Origin: Pseudohalioglobus sediminis
GTDB lineage: Bacteria > Pseudomonadota > Gammaproteobacteria > Pseudomonadales > Halieaceae
Reading direction: 5' to 3'
Assembly: GCF_008370495.1 (NCBI RefSeq)
Contig: NZ_VTUX01000001.1
Coordinates: forward strand, 372,001 to 436,000
Length of the DNA stretch: 64,000 nt
This document shows, piece after piece, positions 1 to 8,796 of the stretch (within the stretch, counting starts at the first letter, position 1; each line of letters starts with the position of its first letter). Below the pieces are notes generated by a model that was not told where the DNA came from, did no database searches, and worked only from the letters and a program-made list of their open reading frames with translations. The translations under genes were made by a program, and so were the position numbers.

Positions 1-10
1 TGGGGCGAGC

Positions 11-202
11 TCAGTTCATGGCCAGGTGAATCAACCAGGTTCCCGAGAGTACGGTACCGAACGCGCCGATGCAGGCAACTGAGGCCGCAATCACGCCACC
101 CATTGGGTCCTGGATCCAGGCGATGAAACGCTCTTTTCCTTGCGGGCGTACCGCCGTTGCGACCTGTTGCTGCGGTGCATTGTCTTTGGAGGCATTGTTC
201 AC
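11..202 (-). CDS. small single-span membrane protein, unknown
   Basis: This 63-residue protein is not recognised. It starts at a GTG codon with AGGAAG six bases upstream. The N-terminal half is polar and Gln/Asn-rich. Residues about 36-60 form one hydrophobic helix (GVIAASVACIGAFGTVLSG), so it is probably a small inner-membrane protein with a cytoplasmic tail. It lies downstream of the DUF2867 gene on the same strand with a gap of about 117 bases. No catalytic or binding motif is visible. It is real by start signal and coding character, but function cannot be given. Confidence 0.6.
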   Translation of the reverse strand: MNNASKDNAPQQQVATAVRPQGKERFIAWIQDPMGGVIAASVACIGAFGTVLSGTWLIHLAMN

Positions 203-319
203 GATGATCTTCCTGGCTTGAGTTGAAGTTGCGCCAGCTTAAAGCCACCCGGCCGATATACAATCCGAATTTAACAGGCCAATGATTCGAATAAACCTGC
301 GCATGAACTGCCGGCAGCC

Positions 320-1777
320 CTACCGTGTATTTGCCATGCCCGCCTGCGCCTCGGCGCGTCGGCAGACCTCTCGCGTCATGCCCCTGAATATCCACAGGTG
401 TACCGGCACCAGCGGATACCAGTACAACAGCCCCCAGATACCGGCGGGATGGAAATAGGCGGTCGCCGTCAACCGGTACCCGCCGCCTTCAGGGGCGAGT
501 TCAAACTCCAGCACACCGCTGCCGGGTGCCTTCATTTCCATCAGCAGGGTCAACTTGCGCGGCGGGTCGTAGCCGATCACGCGCCAGGAGTCGATCACAT
601 CGCCGTAGCGCAACTCGCCCGGGTGCCTGCGCTGGCGCCGGAAGCTGGGCCCACCCAACAGCCAGTCGCCGGCACGCCGCAGCCACCACAGCACATTCAG
701 CGAAAAGAAATCACCCGCTTCGCCAAACCGGCACAGTTGCGCCCAGACAACATCCGCCGGCGCATCGGTCATGCAATCACCGCTTGCGCGCTTGGCGTAG
801 AACGCATAGCGAGGCTCGTAGTTGCGACAGCGCAGCGAGCCCTCTACCCAGTGTGCCGGCAATTGCTGGCTGCGCTCGGCATCCAGCGCGGCCTGGATCG
901 ACTGCTCCAGATTCATCAGCGGCATGGGCACCAGGTCCCGCAGTGGCTGCGCCTGCGCCAGCACATCGTGTTTCAGGCCATCGATCAGCGCGCGGGCGAC
1001 ATTGACCGGCACTGCGGTGACCAGGTTCAACCAGTAGGATGACAAGCGCGGCGTCAACACCGGTACCGGCATGATCAACGGTGACTTGCCGAGCATCCGC
1101 GCCAGCCGCTGCATGATATCCCTGTAGGTCAACTCATCCGGCCCGGCCGCGTCATAGGTCTGCCCCGCTGCAGCATCGATGAACGCCAGCCGTTCGAGGT
1201 AGACCAGCAAGTCCCGCAGGGCGATTGGTGGTGAGCGTGACTCAACCCAGCGCGGCGTCACCATGACCGGCAGGTAGTTGACCAGATCGCGCATGACCTC
1301 AAACGCGGCCGAGCCAGGGCCAACGATCATACCGGCGCGCACCTCGGTAACCGGTACCGTACCCTGCCGGAGGCAATCCCCGGTCTCCAGGCGCGATTGC
1401 AGGTGTTCGGATTCGGGTTGCTCCGGGATCAGCCCGCCCAGGTAAACAATGCGGCGCACACCGGCGGCCACGGCGGCGTCGCGAAAGTGCGCCGCGGCTT
1501 CCAGGTCCAGGCGCCCGAAGTTCTTCCCCGCCGCCATGGAGTGCACCAGGTAATAGGCCACATCCACACCAGCCAGCGCCTGTGGCAGCGTTGCCGGTGA
1601 CAATGCATCGGCCTCAAAGTATTCCACATCCTGCCAGCCCCTGGCCTCCAGCACCTTGCGATTGCGGGCGCAAGCCCGCACCCGGTGGCCGCCGGCCAGC
1701 AGATGGGGAACCAGGTTGGTGCCGATGTAACCGCTGGCGCCAAAAACCAGGATCAGCGGTCGGGTGTTATCTGTCAT
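320..1777 (-). CDS. NAD(P)-binding SDR-like protein with C-terminal DUF2867 domain
   Basis: The N-terminus carries the Rossmann glycine motif GASGYIG (about residues 13-19), typical of the atypical/extended SDR NAD(P)-binding family. The YxxxK-like region is degenerate (YYLVHSM near residue 76). From about residue 330 the sequence matches the DUF2867 pattern (GDCMTDAPADVVWAQL, LWWLRRAGDWLLGG, PVHLWIFRGM), a SRPBCC-like ligand-pocket domain often fused to this Rossmann domain. The 485-residue length suits the fusion family. The ATG is preceded by AGGAC. The protein is probably a cytosolic oxidoreductase or NmrA-like sensor; the substrate is unknown. Confidence 0.8.
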   Translation of the reverse strand: MTDNTRPLILVFGASGYIGTNLVPHLLAGGHRVRACARNRKVLEARGWQDVEYFEADALSPATLPQALAGVDVAYYLVHSMAAGKNFGRLDLEAAAHFRDAAVAAGVRRIVYLGGLIPEQPESEHLQSRLETGDCLRQGTVPVTEVRAGMIVGPGSAAFEVMRDLVNYLPVMVTPRWVESRSPPIALRDLLVYLERLAFIDAAAGQTYDAAGPDELTYRDIMQRLARMLGKSPLIMPVPVLTPRLSSYWLNLVTAVPVNVARALIDGLKHDVLAQAQPLRDLVPMPLMNLEQSIQAALDAERSQQLPAHWVEGSLRCRNYEPRYAFYAKRASGDCMTDAPADVVWAQLCRFGEAGDFFSLNVLWWLRRAGDWLLGGPSFRRQRRHPGELRYGDVIDSWRVIGYDPPRKLTLLMEMKAPGSGVLEFELAPEGGGYRLTATAYFHPAGIWGLLYWYPLVPVHLWIFRGMTREVCRRAEAQAGMANTR

Positions 1778-1950
1778 GTCCTGCCCTGCGTCAGGCCCGG
1801 TTTTCGCTTCGCGAGCAGCGAAGCGTTGCTGTTTTTCGCATTATTGGCATGCTCATGGTCGCATGACCATACATCTTAAAGCTTCGATTAGACCCGGAAA
1901 GCGCCGCCTGCTTCCCGAAATGAGCATCAGTTCGCTTATTCTCGACCTGT

Positions 1951-2003
1951 TGTGAACCAGTTCACATTTCCCGATTGACTGGCCAGAAAGCGCCAACTAT
2001 ACA
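1951..2003 (+). promoter_or_regulatory. sigma-70 promoter with palindromic operator candidate
   Basis: TTGACT (1975-1980) and TATACA (1998-2003) are separated by exactly 17 bases, a strong match to a sigma-70 promoter reading toward the secreted protein at 2105. Just upstream, TGTGAACCAGTTCACA (1951-1966) is an inverted repeat with perfect 7-base arms, well placed to bind a dimeric regulator. The regulator is not known. The rest of the gap from 1778 holds nothing else I recognise apart from the tandem repeat at 2025. Confidence 0.65.
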
Positions 2004-2024
2004 ACATGTGATCGTTCAAAATTT

Positions 2025-2056
2025 GATCGCCGGATCGCCGGATCGCCGGATCGCCA
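2025..2056 (+). repeat. 8-bp tandem repeat, four copies, in a 5' leader
   Basis: The unit GATCGCCG occurs three times exactly and a fourth time with one change (GATCGCCA), back to back. The array lies between the predicted promoter (-10 at 1998-2003) and the ATG at 2105, so it would be in the untranslated leader. Copy-number change by slippage could alter leader length or structure. That effect is inference. Confidence 0.85.
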
Positions 2057-2104
2057 CCATGGTGGTCTTTCCGCCGTCATTCCTGCCAAAAGAGGAACAG
2101 AGTT

Positions 2105-2689
2105 ATGTTGAATACGCGGAATACACTGATAGCAACCGGCGTGTTAGTTGCGCTGCAAATGATATCCCCTGGCATCGCCAACGCGAAAAAACCCGACCAC
2201 GCGAAGAAACCCAAACAGCAGGCTCAGGCAACAACTGAGGAAGAATCCTGTGGTTGTAATTTACCCGGACGTTTCACCGGTGGAGGCCTGCAAGTGGTCG
2301 ATGGAGTCAGGATTACCCGAGGGCTAACCCTGCACTGCGACAAGCTGCTTTCCAATAATCTGCAAATCAACTGGCAGGGGAATCGGTTTCATATGGAAGA
2401 ACACTTGAACACAGCTTTCTGCTCTGATGACCCCGAAATCAAGCAGGCTCCTCCGCGTGCGCGAATCGATACATTTCAAGGCCGGGGCAGTGGTCGTTTT
2501 AACACTGTCGGAGGCTACGAAGTCAGGTTTAAGCTCATCGATGCAGGCGAACCGGGCACGAACGACAGGATGGGCATCAAGATCTGGGAAAAAGGAAATG
2601 AGGATAACCCAGTCCTGGAAATCTGGCCGCCGGTCCCCCTGACCCACGGGAATCTCCAGGCTCATGATGATCAGCCACACAAGAAGTGA
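2105..2689 (+). CDS. secreted protein with post-COAP-1-like domain
   Basis: This 194-residue protein starts at ATG behind AGAGGAACAG. Residues 1-27 are a signal peptide ending GIANA. A Lys/Gln-rich linker follows, then a compact domain from about residue 48. That domain has features I associate with post-COAP-1 domains: FTGGG, then H-C-D in GLTLHCDK, then NNLQINWQGNRFHMEE, FCSDDP and DAGEPGTNDR. Cysteines at about 49, 51, 78 and 106 could form disulfides. It is probably periplasmic or exported. The family has no established function to my knowledge, and the assignment rests on pattern memory. It has its own promoter. Confidence 0.7.
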   Translation: MLNTRNTLIATGVLVALQMISPGIANAKKPDHAKKPKQQAQATTEEESCGCNLPGRFTGGGLQVVDGVRITRGLTLHCDKLLSNNLQINWQGNRFHMEEHLNTAFCSDDPEIKQAPPRARIDTFQGRGSGRFNTVGGYEVRFKLIDAGEPGTNDRMGIKIWEKGNEDNPVLEIWPPVPLTHGNLQAHDDQPHKK

Positions 2690-3008
2690 TCATTAGTTCA
2701 TTTCAAAAACTGACCGTGCTCTGTGGCAAAGTTGGCGGACGGCTGTATTAGCCAGGAGCTCGGTCATGCTTCGCCTGCGCACAGGTGAAAGTAAGCGAAT
2801 CCTGACAATCTGACATGGCGGCATCAGATACGACTTTGGCCGCGCAAAAACGTCAAATCAGGCGTGGTATTTCGAAGGGCAGCCCTAGCCCGGTGCGAAT
2901 TCAGGACCTGTCGATGCTTACCCATCTTGGTCACGCCATCTATTGATTGAGAATCGTGGCCAACCACAATAAGAGTCCGAGCGGAATAAAAAAGATGGGG
3001 AGGCTATC
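2690..3008. other. intergenic region, nothing recognised
   Basis: This gap of about 319 bases separates two plus-strand genes. I found no coding frame with a credible start, no strong hairpin with a T-run and no repeat. The only clear signal is GGGGAGG just before the GTG at 3009. Confidence 0.5.
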
Positions 3009-3245
3009 GTGAGCAGCTACAGCGATATAAGCCAGAATGGTCGTATTTTCCAGATTTGTGGCGAATGGTACTTCAACACCCGGGAAGGCATCGAGGGCCC
3101 CTTTCAGGATCAGTTGCAAGCGCGGGAGAAATTAGTCGCTTACCTGGAAATCTTTGCCAATCTTGATCTCGCGGGCCGGGGCACACCAACACGCTCCGCC
3201 ACGGCAAAGCAGGGTTTGCTGCCAATGCACATGCAGTGGCGCTGA
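3009..3245 (+). CDS. DUF6316-like small protein
   Basis: This 78-residue protein starts at GTG with a strong GGGGAGG site five bases upstream. Residues 12-40 read GRIFQICGEWYFNTREGIEGPF, matching the pattern of DUF6316 proteins (an aromatic-rich start, then WYF-TREG and GPF), which are found mainly in gammaproteobacteria. A helix with alternating charges follows (residues 36-52). The C-terminal 25 residues look disordered. The protein is cytosolic with no known function. The flanking genes give no functional clue. Confidence 0.65.
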   Translation: MSSYSDISQNGRIFQICGEWYFNTREGIEGPFQDQLQAREKLVAYLEIFANLDLAGRGTPTRSATAKQGLLPMHMQWR

Positions 3246-3277
3246 ACGCGCCTTGGGCCGCCCTCCCCTGCTGAGGT

Positions 3278-3418
3278 TTACGCCGTCACCGCAGGCATGT
3301 GCGTGAACATATGCACTTCGCCAACGTCCTGAAAACCAAGGGCGAGGTAAATCGAATGGCCGGCTTCCGAGGACTGGAGCACGCCAACTTTATAGCCGCC
3401 CTGGTGTGCTGCGGGCAA
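3278..3418 (-). pseudogene. GNAT acetyltransferase C-terminal remnant
   Basis: On the minus strand an open frame of 46 codons ends at TAA (3278-3280) and has an in-frame TAG just upstream (3419-3421), with no start codon in a usable place. Its translation contains GYKVGVLQSSEAGHSIYLAL followed by GFQDVGEVHMFTH. This is the classic end of a GNAT fold: the acetyl-CoA-binding region, then the Y-x-x-LGF strand. The N-terminal two thirds are missing, and I did not find them nearby. It lies directly downstream of the sulfotransferase gene. Confidence 0.75.
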
Positions 3419-3446
3419 CTAACGTGGCCCGCCCGGGAACTGCCTG

Positions 3447-4094
3447 CTAGCCCTTGTAACCGAGCACCGCCTGGAAGCCGTTTTCCATGATGGCCTTGAT
3501 GATACCCTGCACTGCCTCGGTGTCGTTGACGTTGGGAAAGGGCATATCCGGCACTGGCAATTCGAGGAACTCGCAGAGTGGTTCCCAGCCATCGGCCACT
3601 TCGAACACCAGCAAGCGCTCCGGCGCAATGTTCTCCCTCACGCTGGAGACGTGTTCGTTGAAGCGTCGCACCAGGTGATCACGGTCGTGCATGCGACCAT
3701 CAAAGTAGTCATCGATGGTTGCCTTCATATAGGCACCGGCATCGGTGCCGGGCAGGAAATCGATCCACTCTTTCTGGAAAATGGTGTTCTGTACGGAGGT
3801 GTACCACTTTTCCGGGGCCCGCACCGTCAGCACAACCTTGGCATCAGGGTAGTAACTGGCCAGGGCGCCATAACTGGTGCAGGCGGGAAAATCGACGGTT
3901 GCGGTAAAGCCCTCAAAAATCGCATCCCAGTCGGGTGTGGACTGGCCCACCTGCTCCCAGAGTCGCCAGTGCTCGGGGCCACGCGGGAAACATTCCACCA
4001 TGTGGTAGCAGGGGTAGCCCAGTTGCTCCAGCGCCGCTTTCAGCGACATCGTGCCAGTGCGGCCGAAGCCTGCCCCGATAATGTCCAGTGCCAT
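3447..4094 (-). CDS. sulfotransferase family protein
   Basis: The start was chosen at the ATG at 4094, because GAGGGAG lies upstream and the PAPS-binding loop then sits at the N-terminus; the open frame runs further upstream without family features. The product is about 215 residues. GAGFGRTGTMSLKAALE (residues 5-21) is the 5'-phosphosulfate-binding loop. SYYPDAKVVLTVRAPEKWY (about 98-116) is the 3'-phosphate-binding region. It resembles the short bacterial Sulfotransfer_4 group. It would transfer sulfate from PAPS to an unknown acceptor in the cytosol. No PAPS-synthesis genes are near. Confidence 0.85.
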   Translation of the reverse strand: MALDIIGAGFGRTGTMSLKAALEQLGYPCYHMVECFPRGPEHWRLWEQVGQSTPDWDAIFEGFTATVDFPACTSYGALASYYPDAKVVLTVRAPEKWYTSVQNTIFQKEWIDFLPGTDAGAYMKATIDDYFDGRMHDRDHLVRRFNEHVSSVRENIAPERLLVFEVADGWEPLCEFLELPVPDMPFPNVNDTEAVQGIIKAIMENGFQAVLGYKG

Positions 4095-4414
4095 GTCAAT
4101 CTCCCTCGTGTGATGGTTGGGCACCCGGTCCCGGTGTAGACCGGGTGCGCGCTGTACGACGCTCACCTGAGCGCCGCCATAGTATTGAAGGCGTGGTGTG
4201 AGTGTAGCGCAAGTCGCAGCAGCCGGAATCCAACCCTCTGCATACTGTGGCCAGGGCGCCGACCTCTTTACCCCGGTGTGCGGGCGGATGGCAGTGCGCA
4301 CCGAAACCGAATTCGATGTTAGTATGCGTGTTCTCGCCGGGCACGCGCCCTGGCACGACAAAATATAACCAGTCCGACGCCTGTTGCCCCGGCAGCGTGA
4401 GTTGCCGCAGATAA
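4095..4414. other. divergent intergenic region between sulfotransferase and mutS
   Basis: This gap of about 320 bases must hold promoters for both flanking genes. The open frames crossing it have no homology I recognise. I see no convincing -35/-10 pair, tRNA or hairpin terminator. Confidence 0.5.
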
Positions 4415-7042
4415 ATGAAAACGACCGACAAAGCGAGTAAATCCAGTCATACCCCGATGATGGTGCAGTACCTGGCCATCAAGGCCGAGCACCCGCATGA
4501 CCTGGTGTTCTACCGCATGGGCGACTTCTACGAACTGTTCTACGACGATGCCAAAAAGGCGGCGGAACTGTTGGATATCACCCTCACCGCGCGCGGCAAG
4601 TCCAACGGTGAACCCATTCCCATGGCGGGCGTGCCCTTTCACGCGGCCGAGGGCTACCTGGCCCGGCTGGTGAAAGCGGGCGTCTCGGTCGCCATCGCGG
4701 AACAGATCGGCGACCCCGCCACCAGCAAAGGGCCGGTAGAACGTAAAGTGGTGCGTGTAGTCACGCCCGGGACCCTGTCTGACGAGGCCCTGCTGGAGGA
4801 GCGGGTAGACAACCTGCTGCTCGCCATCGCCCAGCACGGGAATGATTACGGTATCGCCTACCTGGACCTCAGCAGTGGCCGCTTCCGCGTGCTGGAAGTC
4901 AGCGGCGACGAGGCCCTGTGCGGGGAACTGGAGCGCCTGAACCCCGCCGAGACCCTCTACTGCGACACGATCGGCCACACTGCGATTACCGGCCGCCGCG
5001 GTGCCCGCGCCCAACCCGAGTGGGAATTTGACAGCGAGAGCGCACGGCGCGCACTGAACACACAGTTCCAGACCCACGACCTGCGCGGCTTCGGCTGCGA
5101 CGACCTGGAACTGGCCCTGGGCGCGGCCGGCTGCCTGCTGCAATACGTCAAGGACACCCAGCGCTCGAGCCTGCCGCACCTGCGTGCGATCGGCCACGAG
5201 AGCCGAGAAGAGAGCGTGATCCTGGACGCGGCTACCCGCCGCAACCTGGAAATCGACGTCAATATGGCGGGCGGCGACACACACACGCTTTACGCTGTAC
5301 TGGACAAGGGCGTGACCGCCATGGGCAGCCGCCTGCTGCGGCGCTGGCTACACCGGCCACTCACCCATATCCCCACACTGGAGGCCAGGCAGGATGCGAT
5401 TGGTGCCCTGTGCGCCAACTATCACTATGAGACAGTGCGCAGCGCCCTGAAACCCATCGGCGACATGGAGCGCATCCTCGCCCGGGTTGCCCTGCGCAGC
5501 GCGCGCCCGCGGGACCTGACGCGCCTGCTCGCCTCGCTGGCGGCACTGCCGCCCCTGCGCTCCGAACTGGGTCACTGCGACGCGCCACTGCTGGCAGAAC
5601 TGAGCAGCCGCGCCAGCGAGTACCCGAAACTGGTGGAACTGCTGGATCGGGCCCTCATTGAAAACCCGCCGGTGGTGATCCGCGATGGCGGCGTCATTGC
5701 CGACGGTTACGATGCCGAACTGGACGAACTGCGCCAGATCAGCACCGGCGCGGCCGACTTCCTGCTGCAAATAGAGCGACGCGAGCGTGAGGCTACCGGC
5801 ATACCCACACTGAAGGTCGGCTACAACCGCGTGCATGGCTACTACATCGAGATCGGGCGCGCCCAGTCTGACAAAGCGCCCGCCGAGTACATCCGCCGCC
5901 AGACGCTGAAGAACGCCGAGCGTTTTATCACGCCGGAGCTGAAGGAGTTCGAGGACAAGGCCCTGTCCAGCAAGAGCCGGGCACTGGCCCGCGAGAAAGC
6001 GCTGTACGAGGCATTGCTGGAACGGCTCAACGAACAACTGGCGTCACTGCAGGACACCGCCGCCGCCGTATCGGAGATCGATGTACTGGCCTGCCTGGCA
6101 GAGCGCGCGGAAAACCTCAGCCTTTGCCGCCCGGAGTTCTGCGAGGAACAGGTATTCGAGGTCAACCAGGGCCGCCACCTGGTGGTGGAGCAGGTACTGG
6201 AGGAGCCCTTCATCGCCAACGACGCCCTGCTGGATACATCGCGCCGCATGCTGCTGATCACCGGCCCCAACATGGGCGGTAAATCGACCTATATGCGCCA
6301 GAACGCCGTCATCGCCCTGCTCGCCCATATCGGCAGCTACGTGCCCGCCAGTGCCGCGCGCATGGCGCCACTGGATCGCATCTTCACCCGCATCGGCTCA
6401 TCAGACGACCTGGCTTCAGGCCGCTCCACCTTCATGGTGGAAATGACCGAAACCGCAAACATCCTGCACAACGCCACGCCGCGCTCGCTGGTGTTGATGG
6501 ACGAGGTCGGCCGCGGCACCAGCACCTTCGACGGACTCAGCCTGGCCTGGGCGGCCGCGGTAGAGCTGGCGCAGCAGGTGCAGGCCTTCACCCTGTTTGC
6601 GACCCACTACTTCGAGCTGACCGCCCTGCCGGAGATCTGCCCCACCATGGCCAACGTGCACCTGGACGCCACCGAACACCAGGACCACGTCGTCTTCCTG
6701 CACCACATCCAGGAAGGGCCGGCCAACCGCAGTTTTGGTTTACAGGTGGCCAAGCTGGCCGGCATTCCCGCGCGGGTGCTGCAGGCAGCCGGGGAAAAAC
6801 TGCACGAACTGGAGGCGGCGCGGCCGGCCCAGGCGCGGCCAGCTCAGGCGCGGCCGGCTGAAGCGCAGCCTGCAACGGCTCCCCCCCCCGCCACGCCCGC
6901 GGCCCCTTCCTCGCCCCAGGTCGACCTGTTCAGCACACCGGCACCGCATCCGGTGGTGGATGAACTGGAAGCACTGGACGTGGACAACCTCACCCCCAGG
7001 CAGGCACTGGAGCTGCTGTACGCATTGAAGGGCAAACTCTAG
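4415..7042 (+). CDS. mutS: DNA mismatch repair protein MutS
   Basis: The 875-residue product is full length (the family is usually about 855). The mismatch-binding F-x-E motif is in GDFYELF (F38, E40). The ATPase has Walker A GPNMGGKS (about residues 617-624) and the signature [12 protein letters not shown] (about 695). The C-terminal helical tail [17 protein letters not shown] is the MutS dimer/tetramer element. MutS recognises base mismatches and recruits MutL. An Ala/Pro-rich linker at about residues 800-835, encoded partly by a 15-bp repeat, explains the extra length. The gene stands alone, with no recA or mutL nearby. Confidence 0.97.
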   Translation: MKTTDKASKSSHTPMMVQYLAIKAEHPHDLVFYRMGDFYELFYDDAKKAAELLDITLTARGKSNGEPIPMAGVPFHAAEGYLARLVKAGVSVAIAEQIGDPATSKGPVERKVVRVVTPGTLSDEALLEERVDNLLLAIAQHGNDYGIAYLDLSSGRFRVLEVSGDEALCGELERLNPAETLYCDTIGHTAITGRRGARAQPEWEFDSESARRALNTQFQTHDLRGFGCDDLELALGAAGCLLQYVKDTQRSSLPHLRAIGHESREESVILDAATRRNLEIDVNMAGGDTHTLYAVLDKGVTAMGSRLLRRWLHRPLTHIPTLEARQDAIGALCANYHYETVRSALKPIGDMERILARVALRSARPRDLTRLLASLAALPPLRSELGHCDAPLLAELSSRASEYPKLVELLDRALIENPPVVIRDGGVIADGYDAELDELRQISTGAADFLLQIERREREATGIPTLKVGYNRVHGYYIEIGRAQSDKAPAEYIRRQTLKNAERFITPELKEFEDKALSSKSRALAREKALYEALLERLNEQLASLQDTAAAVSEIDVLACLAERAENLSLCRPEFCEEQVFEVNQGRHLVVEQVLEEPFIANDALLDTSRRMLLITGPNMGGKSTYMRQNAVIALLAHIGSYVPASAARMAPLDRIFTRIGSSDDLASGRSTFMVEMTETANILHNATPRSLVLMDEVGRGTSTFDGLSLAWAAAVELAQQVQAFTLFATHYFELTALPEICPTMANVHLDATEHQDHVVFLHHIQEGPANRSFGLQVAKLAGIPARVLQAAGEKLHELEAARPAQARPAQARPAEAQPATAPPPATPAAPSSPQVDLFSTPAPHPVVDELEALDVDNLTPRQALELLYALKGKL
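6818..6877 (+). repeat. 15-bp in-frame tandem repeat inside mutS
   Basis: A 15-base unit (GCGCGGCCGGCCCAG and close variants) occurs three times (6818-6832, 6833-6847, 6848-6862), with a decayed fourth copy to 6877. It encodes [15 protein letters not shown] in the linker before the MutS C-terminal tail. Because the unit is a multiple of three, copy-number change would keep the frame. Confidence 0.85.
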
Positions 7043-7143
7043 TCACACTGATTTGCGCGACGCGCCGACCGAGCCAGGGGCAAGCGGGTAGCCAGGGCCG
7101 GCCCCCTCTCCACGTCATGCTGCAGGTGAACCGGGGTTGAGAC

Positions 7144-8352
7144 CTAGAGGTAACTCAACCACCAGTCCTTGCGCCGGGCCTTGATGCCCGCGAACCACTT
7201 GCAGAATGGATACAGGATCGCCAGCACCAGCAGCCATATAGCGTAAACCCAGGGCAGCGATACACCGTAGCCCTGCGGGAAGAAAAAGAAGAACGTCATC
7301 ATCTGCTCCTGCTCAAAGCCCTGGTAATGAGCGAGCGCCATATTGCCCAGGCGAATCAGGTACCAGTGGGCGATATAAAATGCAAACGGCACACGGCCAA
7401 ACATCACCAGCGTATCCTTGAGCCAACCGCCCATGCGATCCGCGTAGGCACACAGCAGCGCCATCGGCCCCAGTGTGATCAACAGGAACAGGAGACTGGG
7501 CGGGTACTTGGTGACATTCATAAAGTCGAGTGCCGTGGCCAGCCCCCCCGTTTCCTGCACCTGCCAGGGATTGGGATCGCCGTACACTCCACTGGCGCGA
7601 AGGAGCAGGAACGCGACGATCATTACCAGCCCGGCCGTGACAAGAAAGCGATCGCGGGCAACGGGTTCACGCTGGAAAATACCGGCCGTGCCATAACCCA
7701 GCAGCATCACGCCAATCCAGGGCACCAGCGGATAACCAAATGCCAGCAGGAAGGGGCCGAATGCGGTCGAGGACTGGGACTTCAGGCCGTACCAGAGCGG
7801 GTCGTTACCGGCCAGCAGATCTCCAACCGGCCAGATCGGGTCGAGCGCATTGTGGCCGAGGAAAATGACAGCGCCGACCAGCGCGCAGGCCCTGGCACCC
7901 AGGTACTGGGCGCCCGCCAGCACAATCATGGAGGCACCGATGGCCCATATCACCTGCATCACCAGCAGCGTCTGCCCTCCCAGCTCGGGCACGCCGTCGA
8001 AGGGAGCAAAAGTGTAGGCAGTCGAAATAATCGCCACCTCCACGAACACCAGCCAGATTCCGCGCTTAAACAGGAAGGCTGCCAGCTCGTGCCGGCTTTT
8101 TCTCGCCGCCATCAGGCCGGCCGATGTCCCTGCCAGGAAGACGAACACTGGCGCGCAGAAGTGTGTCACCCAGCGGGTCAGGTACAAAGCGGGCGAGACA
8201 TCTGGCTGCGTCATCGGGTCCTGGACCACGTTGACAATAAAAAGGTCACGCACATGGTCGAGCGCCATAATGACGATCACCAGGCCGCGCAACATGTCGA
8301 TGTTGGTGAGCCGGTAGGATCTTGCGTCCCGGGAAATTGCTGAGTTTGTCAC
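7144..8352 (-). CDS. DUF1624/HGSNAT-type multi-pass membrane acyltransferase-like protein
   Basis: This 402-residue protein starts at GTG, with AAGAAGG upstream. The N-terminal signature RLTNIDMLRGLVIVIMALDHVRD (residues 14-36) is the start of the heparan-alpha-glucosaminide N-acetyltransferase (DUF1624) family, in which the His in the first membrane helix is thought to carry the acetyl group. About ten hydrophobic segments follow, and the C-terminus is basic (KARRKDWWLSYL). It would sit in the inner membrane and may acetylate a periplasmic sugar or lipid. The true substrate is unknown. It appears monocistronic. Confidence 0.85.
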   Translation of the reverse strand: MTNSAISRDARSYRLTNIDMLRGLVIVIMALDHVRDLFIVNVVQDPMTQPDVSPALYLTRWVTHFCAPVFVFLAGTSAGLMAARKSRHELAAFLFKRGIWLVFVEVAIISTAYTFAPFDGVPELGGQTLLVMQVIWAIGASMIVLAGAQYLGARACALVGAVIFLGHNALDPIWPVGDLLAGNDPLWYGLKSQSSTAFGPFLLAFGYPLVPWIGVMLLGYGTAGIFQREPVARDRFLVTAGLVMIVAFLLLRASGVYGDPNPWQVQETGGLATALDFMNVTKYPPSLLFLLITLGPMALLCAYADRMGGWLKDTLVMFGRVPFAFYIAHWYLIRLGNMALAHYQGFEQEQMMTFFFFFPQGYGVSLPWVYAIWLLVLAILYPFCKWFAGIKARRKDWWLSYL

Positions 8353-8723
8353 TGGCTGGATGCCTTCTTATTGTTCTCGGTGTAGCGACAAATATAGCAG
8401 GACAGGGTTGCAGTCTCATATTACTTATTGCAATGGCGCGGCGACCAATTGGCGATCAGGCGGCAGACTCTCCTGCTTCATACGGTGGCAGCGTGCAGCC
8501 TGTGCATGCGCCGCTACCGCCCTACCCGATAAGGCGGGGTAGGCTCTCCGTGGCTCCCGGAGACTTCAGTGCAGGATTGGTCATATTCCCAACCGCGTCC
8601 GCTTCGGCGTGCCCGATACAGCGGGGCAGGCTCTCCTGCCTCTCGCGGACGTACCGTGCGTCCTGCACATGCGTCCCCTCCGCCTCCATGGCTCCCGGGG
8701 ACATACCGCCCATCCGTGGGCAT
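8353..8723. repeat. noncoding stretch with degenerate repeat copies
   Basis: No credible gene lies here. CCCGATAAGGCGGGGTAGG (8525-8543) and CCCGATACAGCGGGGCAGG (8612-8630), each followed by CTCTCC, are diverged direct copies with 22 of 25 bases alike. GGCTCCCGGAGAC (from about 8552) is repeated as GGCTCCCGGGGAC near 8690. CCTACCC/GGGTAGG (8521-8543) can fold into a hairpin. The short open frames here are translations of these copies. It looks like a decaying interspersed repeat element of the genome. Confidence 0.6.
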
Positions 8724-8752
8724 AAAAAAGGCCCGACTCAGAGAGCCGGGCC
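8724..8752 (-). terminator. rho-independent terminator of ompW
   Basis: Read on the minus strand, GGCCCGGCTCTCTGAGTC is followed by GGGCC and six T residues. The stem GGCCCG/CGGGCC is perfect and sits about 45 bases after the ompW stop codon. This is a textbook intrinsic terminator. Confidence 0.9.
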
Positions 8753-8796
8753 AGTCGCCATTAGACCGTAGGTGAGCCGGTCAAATGGGGATTCGA

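Noticed and set aside
4319-5284. 321-codon minus-strand open frame overlapping the mutS start
   Set aside because: It is antisense to mutS with no start signal or homology.
7144-8352. Considered as an acyltransferase_3 (OafA-type) protein
   Set aside because: The start IDMLRGLVIVIMALDHVRD fits the DUF1624/HGSNAT family better, although both share a membrane layout.
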